This document shows positions 31,740 through 46,700 of a DNA stretch of 64,000 nucleotides, one piece after another. The DNA comes from Tenrec ecaudatus (Eukaryota > Chordata > Mammalia > Afrosoricida > Tenrecidae), in assembly GCF_050624435.1 (NCBI RefSeq), contig NC_134535.1, positions 124,483,731 through 124,547,730 of the forward strand, given 5' to 3'. The notes beneath the pieces are model-generated. The model did not search any database. It was not told the origin of the DNA and worked only from the letters and a program-made list of their open reading frames with translations. Position 1 is the stretch's first letter. Each line of letters starts with the position of its first letter. The translations under genes were made by a program, and so were the position numbers.

Positions 31740-34700
31740 GTGAGCCCTCTTCTTCTTCTTGGTTGTAGAGAAGATGGTGGGAGTGCCATGAGAGGAGAAA
31801 ACAGACACCGAGGCGACTGAATGGCTTTGGGAGGAGCGGGCAGCCTTAGCGTGAGGATGGAGAAATCATAACAATCTCAGCCCTGAAATCAGTGTGGGAT
31901 CAAGGATCAGGGAACGATGAAGAAAGGAAAAACTAAATAATTCAGCCTTGACCTCATTGAAATAATAAGCACTAACCATATATAAAAGTGAGAAATTAAA
32001 GCAAAAAGATATGGGAGAAAGGGAGAAAATCAATGGGAAGGGATAAGATTGAAGGAGAAAAAGGAGGAAAATGGCAAGTGCAGTTTACTCTGGATGAGTT
32101 TTGCCTGAATTTGTCATGGGCTGCAGGTCACTAGCTGGACATCATTTCAAAGGGAACTTCTGTGGCCTCTTGTTGCCACAGAATCTTTCATTTGTACTTT
32201 TTGCTCATAGCGTGACCTGCGTGCTGTTCTAAGCCACGAGGAATCTCTTCTCCCTGACCCCAGTCACTGGAGATGGTAACGCTGTGCACTGCCCTTACAG
32301 AGCCCAGAGAGGAAGAAGCCTGGCGGTACCAGGTGAAGGTCTGGTCTACTGCGGCGGTTTGCCTCTCAGTCCTCAGTGCTTGTTTCTTTGTGAACTGTTG
32401 GGGTAAGTTTTTGGCTGAAGTGTAGCTGGTCCCTCGCTCCTTTTCTTGATGACATTTTCTACGAATTCTCAGAAAACCTAGTTTCTTCTTTACGGTCATA
32501 AAATGGCCGCCCTTACTGGCAGTGCCATGCTTCTTGTGCTATGAGTTTTTATTATTTTCACTATTATTTTGCATAAGTGGCCCTACTTTTCCTGGTCACA
32601 ATTTTCTCAATTGTGAACATGATCTCATCTCTATAGGTACCCCAATTGTAGTCATCATCTCTCAGCACTGAGCTTAAAGATGCACCAATGTTAATCTGTT
32701 CGTTTGTATTGAAAAGCCCTCTATTGGGAATAAGATTGTGAGGATGACTCAGGACCCGGTCATATTTTGTTCTGTTGCACGCTGAGTTGCTACGAGTGAG
32801 AACCACCTTGATGGGACCTGACAACTGGGGATACAACAAGCCTCCCCTCTACGATTGCAGTTCTCTGGATTCCTAATCTTCACGTGCTGCTCTCCCCTTC
32901 AGAAGGAAAATTGTTCAAACAATGATGTAGTAGGGGAATAAAGGAAATGAACTGCACCACTCTTGCTTCCTTTGGCTGGTTTTATATTCTGGGTGGACCC
33001 CAGAGATTTCTCTATTCTCCTTTCTGGTTGTCATAGCTTACTGTATTTGCTGATTTGTAATCAAAAGTAGAAATTTGTGAGGAAGTCACTTTATATGAGT
33101 CCCTAGCTCAAGTGAAAATATGTTGGTAATACAGTCTTTAATTTCTTTCAAGGTATAAATATACATCACAGGGTTTTGTGTAGCTCCAAGAAATTGAATC
33201 ATTATTAAAATTAAATGTTGTTTGTTTTGTGACCTGGGTCAAAAGGCAGAGGGATTAAGGATAGTTATTTAATTATCTCTGAGTGAAGAATACATGCAGA
33301 TAGTAAGTTTAGAGGCAGGCAGAGGAGTTTGGGCCTAGTCTCTTAACCAGAATGGTGAATTAAAGTACATGGAAAATTAAGAGAGAATCAGAAAAATATC
33401 TGATCTAGCTTTCTCTGCTGCCAATGAGAAAAACCACAAAAAAATTTTTAATGAAAGATATTCAAATGTCTCCAAGTGGTTACCTACCCAAACCAAACCC
33501 ACTGCCATTGATCTGACTCCAATACACAAAGACTGTATATAATATTCTGAGGCTTTGCAGATCTATATGTAAGAGAAGCTGGTGGATTTGAACCCTGAAT
33601 TTGCAGTCCAACAGTTAGTTGACAGTGCCTTCAAAGCTTCTGTATAAATGGCAAAATCTCTCTTATCTTTAAGGCTGCCCCATATATTTATTTACAATTA
33701 CCAGAAGTCAGGAAACTTCAGAAAATAAAAATATCTGTTATCTTTTAGGATTGAATAGTTACTGTATTACTCTTTGTTGGTTTCCCTGAAGAATTCCCAC
33801 ACCTTTGTATATCATTTACTCCACTGTTCTTAAATGCTCTCATGTGAAGCTGCCTATTTTCTGGGACCCTAACTGGTGAACCTACCCATTTCGATGCTAG
33901 TAAGGTCAGTGCCCTTTTCAAAATATATACGCTGCGATACATGGGAAAAATAGTTTTGTGACATGCTAGAGACTTTCTCTCTTGGTAATTCAAAAGAGAT
34001 AGCATAATAAAGGCTCAGAAAAGACCTGAAATAAATAAGAATTTCAGTCCTTAAAAAATAAAAAGCACCGATTAAGCATACAAATTCCCTCCAGTTCTTT
34101 AATGCTTCCTGCCCCCACTATCATGACCTCAATTCTACCTTACAAATCTGGCTAGACCAGAGCATGGGCATGGGTACAGATAAGAGCTGGAAACACAGGG
34201 AATCCAGGACAGATACACCCCTCAGGACTAATAATGAGAGTAGACATACTAGGAAGGTGAGGGGAGAAAGGGGGAAGCAATCACAATGATTGACATATAA
34301 CTCCTTCCCAGGAGGATGGACAACAGAAAAGTGGGTGAAGGGAGACATTGGTCAATGTAAGACATGAAAAAAAAAAGATATATTATCAAGGGTTCATGAG
34401 GGAGGGAGGGAGGAGGAGGGAGTGGAAAATGAGAACTGATACCAAGGGCTCCTGTAGAAAAAAATGTTTTGAAAATGGTGATGGCGGCAAATACACAAAT
34501 GTGCTTGACACAATGGATGGATGGGTTGTGATGAGTTGGTCAAGGCCCCAATAAAACGATTAAAAAAAAAAAGGTGAAGGAGAACCCTGAGCAACTCTGG
34601 CAGGTCCCGGCTCTCATGGGGAGAGCACATTGGTTTCCGTCCCTGTAGTTCACATTTGGTATCCTAGAAGAAGTAGACCAAAGTATGTTTACAAATTCAT

Positions 34701-37700
34701 GGAAAACTTTCCAAAGGCAGGATTAACAAAATACTTTTTCGAGGGCTTTCATAGAAAGACCAGGAAGTAAGGTTGAGGCCAATTTGAGTAAAGTGGGTGG
34801 GAGGGAAAGACAGAAGTAACGAAAGCCCCGCCTGGATACAGTGAAATAGGAACCCTGGAGTGATAGTGGTTTGCACTGCAGTTTAATCTGTATGGTGGGC
34901 AGTTCGAAACCACAAGCAGATCTGTGGGAAAAACAGTGGGCTGTCTGTTCCCATGAACAGTTGCAGTGTGGGAAACCTAAGTGGGGGTGGTCAATCGAGG
35001 TCAACAATCACTCATGTCAGAGAGTTTGTTCTTTGAAGACACAGTAAAAAGATACGTAATGAGAACTAATCTTCTTCCTCTTTTCCAGTGGTCCATAATT
35101 CTCTGAGTAACCAAAGTGGCAAGAGGCTGACTGATCACCCTGGGTATGAACATTTGACCTGCAGCTATGAGACAAAGGGACTGCAAGGTACCCCTTTGAA
35201 ATAACAATCATCCTTTCCTAATAATCCAGCTCCCAGTCTGATCGTTACTCATTACTATCATCAGAACTGCACTTCTGAGCTCCAAGCTGGCTTGTTTTAT
35301 GGCTCTCTTGAACTGTGTAGTTAGATGTCCAAAATAAAATCTACTGCCATTGAATCTATTTCCACCCACAGCGACTCGGCATAGGACATAGCGTAGAACT
35401 GTTCCTTAGGGTTACAGAGACTGTACATCTGTGCAGGGGTAGAGCCTCATTTTTCTCTCCTGGAGGGACTGGTGGGTTTGAACTATTGACTTTTTGGTTA
35501 ACAGCCCAATGTTTATCCAACAACCCCATAGATATCTCAAAATTAAAGTACTAAACAAACCTCTACATTTTCTTCCCTTAAAATCCTCTCCAGTTTTCCC
35601 TAGCCCAGGCCCCCTCTCACCCAACAATTTCTCAAGCCTAAATAATGAGAAACACTTTTTTTTTTCCTAACTAAGAATAATTCTGTGACGTAAATGTTTT
35701 TGGTGCAGACAGCCTGATCTCTCTCACCTGGACTGGCTGTTGGGTTTGAACTGCCAACTGTGTGTTTAGGGACCTGATACCAAACCCACTGGACCACCAG
35801 GACTCCTTCCTCCCTACACAGTCCTGAACTACGGAGTAATAACTATATAGAGACTTCAGATCAGAATAAAAAGTGAGTGGTGAAATATGGCTTAGAGTAA
35901 GCCACCTGTTTCACATAGAGGGAGAGTGAAGGTGGTCTTTTGGAATTTAGTATGCAGTTCAATTCATTCCAGGTAAGTGTAAAATGAATGATTGTGCGTG
36001 TGAATAGGGAAAATCTGTGTAGCATTGGGTCCATGTTTCTCTTCGGGAGAGGAGTCAGGCCACTGAGGCTGTGGTCAGCTGGTGAACTGGTGAGACACAC
36101 ACTGAAGACACACATGGGGAGTTTTGCCAACCAAGGAAGTTCACCCTAGCCTCCGTGGTCAGTGATCTTAGTGGGGCTCTGTTACATATGCAGGAGTCCC
36201 TGGTGGCTGCAAACAGATAAGCACTCAACTACCAACCAAAAGGTTGGCGGGTCTAATCCACTCGGAGATTCCTTGGAAGAAAAACTTGGTGATCTCTTTT
36301 TAAAATGTGACAAGGTTGCGAGCTCCATGAGGTGCAGGTTGCACTGTTTTGCAACCCGCAGACCCCGGGAGTTGAGGTCACTACGCGTAACCAGTTCAGT
36401 TAGATAGGACCACTGATGGATGGGCTCCCCACTCGGTGGGGCTCAGCATCTCAGTACGAGGCAACTGATAATAGCCATATGGTTGGTCTTTCTGGTGGAC
36501 CATAGCCTCCAACCCTCGGACTCTCGGGTGTGGCTGGCCTCACCCTCAAATAAGGTCCAGGCAGCCTCCAACCTAAACAAAGGCACCAGATGACCTCTCA
36601 GAAACTTCTCAAAAAGACTAGATGTCCCTTTGGGGAATGCCAGATTCTTCACTGCCAACTGATCACACAGAGAGACCCATTAGAGACGAAGAAACAACAA
36701 AATCTTCAATACTACCACAAGAAACCGAAGTCACTGAGGCTTTGGGGCTTTTGTTGGCTTAAGGGAAGCACATGGGAAAGAAAGGTTGGTTTGTTTTTCA
36801 TTCTTACTAGACTCTAGCTCCCCTTGCATATTTGCCTTGATAGGCAAAGTCAATCCTTAATGATAAAACAGCCAAATCAGATGCACTGTGCCAGAAAGGC
36901 TTTTCTATTCAGTTGACTATATTAATATACACTTTAGAAAATTTTAATTAAAAAATATAGAAATAAATTGCTGATTGTTGGGCACCATCTGTTTCTTTAC
37001 CACACTTTGCTATAGCACCCATATCTTCAATGATCACTTCATGAAGTTCAGTATGGAGCAGGGTCACAGCATAAGGACTGAATGCTCTTAGGTTGTGGTT
37101 AAGTGTGAGCTCAAAACCCATTCCTATGTCTGAGGTTTATATACATATACCCGTTTCTCTTTAGTGACAGCATCAGTAGCTTATTGAGAAACAATAGAAG
37201 TAACCTCCATGGGGAGATTGGTAATTCTAATCATAGTATCATTAAACTAGTCAATGGTGTAGGATTTAACATACTGTTGAGATAAGGGGAATATTCTTAT
37301 ATGAGAAAGTAAAAGACATGAGAAGTTCACTTGTTACTAGGTGTCATGTAGCCGGCTACGCCCTCAGTAACACAATGCACAACAGAAGGAAACACTGCAC
37401 GGTTGTGTGCCATCCTCACAATTGTTCCTGTGCCTGAGCCCATAGTTGCAGCCGTGGTGTCAATTCATCTGGTGGAGGACCTTCTCCTTTGCTGCCCCTC
37501 CACTCTACCGAGCATGATGGCCCCCAGGGACTTGTCTCTCCCGACAATATGTCCCAAATAGGTAAGATGAAGTCTTCCCATCCGTGGCTTCAAGGAGCAC
37601 TCTGGCCTTACGTCTTACAATACAGATTGGTTTGTCTTCCTAGCAGCCCAGGATATTTTCAATATTCTTCTTCAGTACCACAATTCAAATTCATTAGTTA

Positions 37701-40700
37701 TTCCATCTTCCTTATTCAATATCCAGCTTTCATATGCATGAAAGGCAATGGAAAATACCATGATTTGGGTCAAACACACCTTACTACTCAAAGTAACATC
37801 CTTGTTCTTCTACACTCTAAAGAGGTCTTGTGCAGCAGACTTACCCAATGCAACATGTCTTTGGTATCTTACTGCTGCTTCCATGAGCATTGAGTGTGGA
37901 TTTAAGCAAGACCAAATCTTGACAACTGCAACCTTTTCTCCATATATCATGATGTTATCTATTTGTCTAGTTGTGAACATTTGGGTCTTCTTGATATTGA
38001 GTTGTAAATCATACTGAAGACTGCAGTTCTTGATCTTTATCAATAAGTGCTTCAAGTCCTTCTCAATTTGAGCAAGCAAGATTGTGTCATTTGCATATTG
38101 CAGATTGTTAACAAGCCTTCTTCCAATGCTGATGCCACATTCTTCTCCATAAAAGCCAGTTCCTCTGAGGATTTGTTCAGTATGAAGATTGAACACATAT
38201 GCTGAGAGGATACAGCCTTGACTCACATCGTTCCCTTGTTTTGTTAGCAGAACTGATCCATGAACTTGATCCATGTACAAGTTCCTCATGAACACAATGA
38301 AATGCTCTGGAATTTCTGTTCTTCTCAAGATTATCCATAGTTCATTATGGTCCACAGAGTCTAATGCCTTTGCATAGAGTCAATAAAGCACAAGTAAACA
38401 TCTTTCTGGTATTTTCTCCTTTGAGCCAAGATCCATCTGACATCAGTAATGATGTCCCTTGTTCTATGTCCTCTCCTGAATTCAGTCACATATGTTTTAT
38501 TAATAGGTACAAGTGAACACAATGAAGACCTATGCAATGTTTACAGGAGTAGAAAGCCCAGTCTTACTCCCATGGAGCCACTGGAGGGTTTGACTGCCAA
38601 CCTATCATGTTACATCCCAATGCATAACCACTACACCACCGGGGAACCTATGTTCACTTGTACCCATTAAAAGCTTAAGTGACTGAATTGCTTAACAAAC
38701 AATGAGGGTTAGACACAGGGCACACAAATTCCAGTAACACTCATTCCCTTTGGAGAACTATGTCTGCAACTAATTCAAGTCCTTATATCCCAAGAAAATA
38801 TGAAAATCACAACTGTATGTTAATCTTGACTTGCCCAGTGCCGTGCAGATCCATGATCTTGGAGGGCATTCCTCCTCCTCTTCTATCACTAGGACGTTTC
38901 AGCTGTGACTCCAAAGCTGTATCTCAGTTCCTTTCATCTGCAACACCTGTGTTCACAGTAAAATCTGGTTTACTTGGTGGGTATTCTGACTCAGGTCTTT
39001 CTGATGTGGCCTAGACTGTGTGCTGTACACTTCAAGATGAAAAAAAATCTAAAGTCAAAGTAGCCTGTTGTATGGGTCCTAGGTAATCAAGGACTGAAAA
39101 GGAATTTGGTTTAAAATGCATGCTAATACAGGGCAGATTCTTCCCCTGGGTGTTCTTAAAAGCAATGTCAAGTATTTTTCCCAAAATAAACAACTTTCCC
39201 ACCCCCTCTACCCACCAACAAAAGTAAAATCATAATTGAAACTCTCTCTCTCTCACACACACACACACACATTCTTCTACTCTTGGTCATGAATCTCCAC
39301 TAACACACACTTAACACTAATACAGGAGTGTGCACTCAATAAGAGTAACCACAAGTCACTGTAATAGGACAATTTAAATGATTTTCTATATCAAGTCTCT
39401 TGTGAAGTAATCATTTTCTTCTATTTTCTGAACTCTTAACTTGTGTTTATTATATCTGATCTAATAATAGTTACAAAGGCCTATTTCCACGTGTTATCCA
39501 TTCTGTTTCAATTCTTAAAGATCCTATAAAACAGAACTCCCCCATGGGGTCTTCTTTATGGCTGACTGCAAATCTTTTAAGAATTTATCAATTTATTGTG
39601 TTAGTCTAGGTAAACTAGAGAAACAAATCCACAGAAACACATATGTTTATAAGAGAGTTTTATATAAAAGGTAAGTGTACATTAAGAAAGTATCCCAACC
39701 CAGTGCTGCCCAAGCCCCAAGTCTAACAGTAGCCCATATGTCCAACACGAATCCACAAAATCCTCCTCAATCTTACAAAACACATGCAATGATGATGAAT
39801 TCAGGAGAAGAGGTGAATCAGTGAATGCGTATGCATCTCAGCGCTGGCAGGGATCTCCACATGGCTGCTCCAGCACCCAGGGCTGCATCAGGGTAGGTCC
39901 ATTTGGCTTCTCCTCAGGGATGTCTTGTAGGAAATGAGCCTTGCAAACTGAAGCAGGGAACTGGCTAAGGCAGCTGCACCCTGGTCCGACCATCAGAAAG
40001 CAAGAGACCTGAGAACTAGAAAGGCGAGGCTTACCTAGCCATTTATCCCCCCGCCCTTCAATTAATCCCACATGTGTTTATCGGCCAAGTTGGCACAATG
40101 AACCTTAACTATCTCATATATTTATTAGGCTGTATATCTTTATGGAAGCAGATGACCAGATGTTTTATTTGGTGGAGCTGTTCCGTGGGTTCAAACCATT
40201 TACCTTCTATTTAGCAGCCCAGTACTTACACGGTGCACCACCAGGCATTCTAATGGCAGCATAGACCTGTGTAAATACATGAAGGCCACTGAAATGGGAA
40301 CAAGCAAAGGGTATTTCTTTAGAATTTGTTGCAACCAGGGAGACAGCTACCCATCACTTGTGATTTGGCAGAGACTCAAAGGCAGGGAAAGAGTTGGAAA
40401 GCTTCAAAATGGAAAAAGGAGGTTTCAGAAATGCCCTGATTTGAGGCTACTCAAGTGCAGAGGGTGGAGGCAGGCTAACTGGAAGTGGAGCATTCTAAGT
40501 CTATGTTTAAACCAGAAAAACCAAACCCACTGCCACCAAGCAGATTCAGATATATAGAGACCCATGCAGGATTCCCAGGCTGCAAATCTTCATAGAAGCG
40601 CATAAACTTACCTGGTGGATTTGAACTGTCAACCTTATAGTTAAAGTCAGCCCAAGGTTTACCCAGTAACGTTAACTTTCTGGTGGAAAAACTCAAAAAT

Positions 40701-43700
40701 ACCAAACTCACTGCCAGTGAGACAATTCCAGTTGATAGAGACCCTGTGAGACAGACTAGAACTTCCTCTTTCCGTCAGAGACCTTATGGGAGCAGACAGC
40801 CTTATCTTTGTTCTGTAGATACACAGGTGGATTTGGACCTGTGACCTCTTGGTTAGTAGCTAAATGCCTAGTCCCATATGCCAGCAGCCTCCTTTCTCTG
40901 TGGACAGTATTTTGTAAAACAAAGACTCCAAAAAACAAATATTTACTTATAAATGGTATTTTTTTTTAATTCCTCAAAGAGCAATTTTGTCTCATTTCCC
41001 AATCTAGAGAAAGTCTGGGCCTGCTTCCCAGAGAACTGGAAAGTATTAATGCCAGCTGTTACTTTTTCTCTTTCAAATGGAAAGCTTGAGCTGAGAACCA
41101 GAAGACCTGCTCAGAGATGGGAGTTCATCTGCTGGTGGTCAACACCAAGGAGGAGCAGGCATTTGCTAATAGACCCTGAAGCAGGAGTCTGGCCTGGGGC
41201 TGAGAGGAGGTTCTTATTTTTCTGGGGTGTTGGTGTTGTGGCCGAGGGCTTTTAAGAAAGTAAATAAGAGAGCCTCCTAAAATTTTACATGGAAACCTCT
41301 GTTCTGATTTTTAAAAAAACTTCTCCCCTCCCCCCCCCCAAATACTGGAGCATTTGAAATATATGGGAGCTTATGGTAAGGATGAGGCATTTTCAGCATG
41401 ATATTTGTTTTTTCCTTCAACATGGAATTTTTTCATATATCATTAACTGTGTAATAATGAGAAGGCAGTTAGTGGAAAGGAGAAACAATGTTGAATCTGG
41501 AAAATCACTTTCAATGAGGAGATATGAGTCAAGAAGACTCAAGGTCTTGTTGGAGAGGGTGGGACTATCTACTAGCAGGGGTTAAAGGCAGTTTGAAACA
41601 AAATGGACTTCCTTATGTCAAGGTAGGTTACTGTAGTAGGTTTATGCCTCTGGTTCATTTTTCTTTCTTTTAAACAGTTTTATTGACATATACTTCATAT
41701 CGCATACAATTCAAGGGTTCAAAGTTCAAGCACATTAAAAGAATAGTGCAATTCTAGCCACAATCAGTCAGAACATATTCTTCTTTCTTGTGCTCATTGT
41801 TATTTGCTCCCCATTCCCTTCTTGTTTTTTTAAAGTAGTTTGATTGGCATACACTTCACATGGAATAAATACAGTTTAAGTGCTGAAGTATATTCAGAAG
41901 ATCTGTGCTTGTTACAATGGACGTATGTGTGGATTGTAATGAGTTATGCAAGCCCCCAATAAAATGATTTTTTACAAAGAAGAAGATATGTGTAATCATG
42001 ACCACAATAAATTTCAGAACATTTCCTTCTCATACACATTGTTGTTGACTCCCCATTGCCCCCCATCCTCCCCTTCCATTTCTGCCACTATCCAGTTACT
42101 GTCTCTATAGATCTACCTATCCTGGATTGCATATGAAATCATACAAAACACAACTATAAAAAATCACACAGAGCAAACAAACCAAAAAAGAAAACAACAA
42201 CAATGACTAGACAACAACCAAAAAGAAAGCAGAAAACATCAAAAGACTTTAAAATGGATCAAAAGGGAAAGCAAGTAATAGGGATTATATTAGAACCTAA
42301 CTAAATCTGCCATAGTTGACATTACAGTGCTTTCTGTGTGATAGCAAGACTATTCACATCCCTCAACTATGGTCACAGGGGAGTCACCGAGATGTAATCC
42401 AGATGGGGATGTGCAAATGGATTGTGGACTTCCACTGCCATCCATAGCCTTCTGCACACCAGATGCTCACAATTTAGACACTGATACTATTCCCTCCTTC
42501 AGGTTTGGGTCTTATTATTTACAATCCTTGGATCACACAGGCTAGTGTGCTTTTTCCATGTGAAATTAGTTGATGCCTCACTAAGATGGAAGCTTGTTTG
42601 AAGACAAGCCTTTAAGACCCTAACATTGATCTTTCTGATAGTTGGGCACCATCTAGTTCTTCACCACACTTTGCTATAGCACTCATACCTTCAGTGATCT
42701 CTTCAAGAGGGTCAGCATCTTTTTGGTTTCTGCCCAGTTCTTTCGCATAATTCCTGTGAAAAAACTTAGTTGTTTTGGAAAATCCTTAAAAATCATTTGG
42801 CATTTCAACAAAATGGGAATTTATGATTATATTTTCTGTGCTACTTAATGATTTTAGATAGACCCAGAAGGAAAGGGAATAATTTAGTGGATATTGTCTT
42901 TAAACTGTATGATGTGAATTACTCATTATTTCTATTTAAAAGTAATTTTGAGGATATCTCAAAGTAATTGTAGTTTTATTGGTATTGTTATTATGATTTT
43001 TAGCAATGACTATTTACATTTCTCTCCATGATGTATCCTAACATTCGTTATAGCTGTGTAAGCTTGTATCTTGTTTTCCGAACTCTAAGTTAAAATGTAA
43101 GGTAGAAGGACCAAAGTTTTTTCTTCACCAAACTAAGATTTTCATGGTAAGTGATTTTTGTATTTAATTTTGAGAAATACTTCATTTTTCTAATCTCCAA
43201 TGAGCAATAAAGGAACCACCATGGCAAGTTACATGACTATGGCTAAACAGGGGACAAATGTTTTGCTACTTAATATCTTTCCTCAAATTCCCTTTAGTAT
43301 AAGTCAGTATTAATAAAATAAGAAATATAATGGTTCTAGTACAAAGACTGGCCAAGTAATCTGAGAGAATACTAAACCTTATAAAGACAAAAGAAAATAA
43401 TAATAATAATTTGTGACTGACTTATGAAGTAGATAGTATAACATATAAGCATTCAAATATGGGATACTTCAAAAACAATAAAAATTTAAAGAAAAATAAA
43501 ACCACTAGTCTTAATTTGGGGTTATTATGGTCTATATAGATTTTTACATGTATATTAATTTTTTTATAGAGTGACTTAAAATTTTTACTTATGAAAATTG
43601 TGGGCTAGAGTCTGAAGTTTCTAACTATTTAATTCTTATCTCTCACTATATTGTAAGGTAGACATTTAACTAAGTTGGTCAAATTAACTTGAATTTCATC

Positions 43701-46700
43701 AATTTTTAAACAAAATCAGTTTTGGGGATAATATTTTACATAACTTTAAAAAATCTTTTTATTGGAGGCTCTTAGAACTCTTGTTATAATCCATGCATCA
43801 ATGTTATCTGACATATTTATACATATATTCCATCATTCTTTTCTAGACATGTACTTTCCATTGAGCCCTTGGGATCGGCTCCACTTTTTTCCCCTTCCCC
43901 CTCCCTCTCCAACCCTCTTGGCCTCTTGATAGATTGTAGATTGTTAATTATCTTCAAATCACACACTGACCACTGTCTCCCTTCCCCTCTGGTTTCTGTT
44001 GTTTTTCCCCTTGGGTGGCGGTGTGTCGTCATGGGCCATTCATAGAGATCAGTGACTCCCTCTCTTCCCACCTCTCCCTAACTTTTTAAAGACTAAATAT
44101 GCAATTATATCTTAGAGAGTGTATTATTGCAAACTAAATAGGTATGGGAGGGAGAGTGAGTAATGCACTCACGCACACACACATTTGAATAGGATCTTTG
44201 TACATGGGCATTTAGCTATGCGGCCAATATATCCATGAATGTGGTGGAGCATAAAGTTATGGACACTTCTTAGACAAAGCCCCCAGAGGGTGGGATTTCT
44301 TAGCTGAGGGACTCAGGACCATCGTCTGAGGGGACACCAAGGTCAACTGACATAACATAGTCCTCAGAGACAATATTCTGCATTCAGATTTGGTGCGTAA
44401 GGACTGTGGTTTTACTGGCCTCTCTCTAGGGTGACAAAGAAGAGTAATAAAAGTTGAAAGAATTAGTTGATTGGACTAATGGACCACGTATACATCAGTC
44501 TTGATGACTGAGGTAGTTAGTTTATTGTGCCAGCCTGGCCAATAAACACATGTGGGATTATTTGAAGGGCAGAGAGATAAATGACTTGGCCAGCCTCGCC
44601 TTTCTTGTCTCTTGCTCTTTGATCATAGGACCAGTGTGTGGCTGCCTTGCTTGTTCTGTGCCTCAATTTGCAAGCTACACTACCTGTGGGACGCATAACC
44701 TGTGGAATGTGTCGCTGTAATTTGAGGCCCCTTTAAGACCTGCTTCGCCACACACTTGGAATTTACATATCTTGAGCTGGGGACTGACTGTTGGTGACCT
44801 GGCTGACTGTTGGTGATCTGCCTTGCTGTTTGTTGTCTGTGCCGGGATAGTCTGAATCTCTCTACAGGGGACTACCTGGCGGCCCTCAAGACTTGAAGGA
44901 CTTCCAGTGTCTCACTACCATCTCACGGGAGTGAGTTGCACTGAGCCATTTGTACTGCTTTATAATTTAACTGTTCATTTCTTGTGTTATATATCTATCT
45001 GTGTATATATATATACATTATTATATATATCTAGATATATATCTATTATATATCTATCTGTATTTATATATATATACATACATACACACACATTATTAGC
45101 AATCTGGTTTTGTCCCTCTAGAGAACCCTTTCTTTCTTTTTTTTTTTTTCACACGAGAAAAGCTTATAGTTAGTTCAGGGATCGTTTGCTGGCCCTTAGG
45201 AGCGTATTTCAGTCCAGTCTGTTGGGGCACCATGCCCTGCCCCCAAAGTTCACTTTCAGCATTCCCTGGGGACCTTTCCATTCCCTTGCTGTTCCACTGC
45301 ACTCCCCCAGTGATTTGCCTCGGTGTGGTGGGATCAGGTCAGGTGCAATTCCCACACTGTGTCTCCGGTGCAGTCCCCCTAGAGAACCCTTTCTAACACA
45401 TTTTGGTACCAGGAGTGCTTCTAGAGAAATAAAATCATAAATATGGGCTTCTTAAATTGGCTCTCCAGCCTGATTAGTTTTAACACTAGTGATGCTACTT
45501 CAAAGCCCCAAAGCATGGATAAGTCTGACACTCTTCCTAATCCATGGTGTGAAATAGCAAAGATAATACCTAAAGTAGCACCACCGATAGATGAGGTGCT
45601 GGTTAAAGGATAGGCTCTGAGTGATCATATGTTTGATATTTTCCAGGAGTTTTATAAGGATGACAAGTATAGGGAAGCTGGTTGGCTGGTCCTTCTTACA
45701 AAGGAAACTGTGATTAAGGAGAGGGATGGTATCAGAGCCTCAAAAGTGCGCCTCAGGTGCAGACTCACGGATTTGAAAACTTCCATCTGTGCTACAAAGG
45801 AGAGCCTTCTCTCCTCTAGTAAAAGAGCTAACATTGTTGAGAACCAGGTCCAGAGTCTCATTATGCGAATGGCTGATTACAATGGCAGCTGAATTGCAGA
45901 TCTAGAGCAGTGTCTGATACCAAAGTGAGGGCATTGATTGGGAAAAGTTGGGACTCTGAAACATGGGATGGGAACATAGGGGCTGATGATCCAGAAGAGG
46001 AGGATATTGAGCCCTTAGAAGAAATTGACCCACCCCAGTCAATAGATCCACCCCTCCCAGCTGAAAGTATTATTAATTCACAATCCACACCAGAGCAGAT
46101 TAGCCTAACTATTCAAATTGATATGCCAGGTGGGGCTGCATCAGTAGCATTGCCTGAGGGAGATGCCTTACAAGATGTTGCTGAGAGCACCCAGGAAACA
46201 CCCTCACCACTCATTATTTCCGCTAACCTGTCACTAAAATGAAGTCTCAGAAAGCTCCTAGAGGTGAGATTGAGATGATTACCCAAGAAGAAGCACGTTA
46301 TACTCACAAAGATCTGCTCGAGTTTTCAAACATGTACAAGCAGAAGCCTGGGGACTATCCCTGGGAATAGTTATTAAGGGTGTGGGACACTGGTGCACGA
46401 AATATAATATTAGACCGATCTGAGTTTCTAGATATGGGACCCCTGAGTACAGACTCTTCTTTCAGTGTCTCTGTGAGAGAAACTAAAAGAGGATCTAATT
46501 CTTTATTTGGTTAGTTCAATGAAGCATGAACTCCAAGATGGGCTAGATTAGACCAACTTGAAGTACCTGACCTACCTTGGTACACTGTAGAGGAAGATAT
46601 CCAAAAGCTTAGAGAAATTGGTATGTTAGAATGGATCTATCAGGATATTCCCATAGACCCAAAATGGGGGTGTCCTGAAGACATACCCTTTACCACAATC

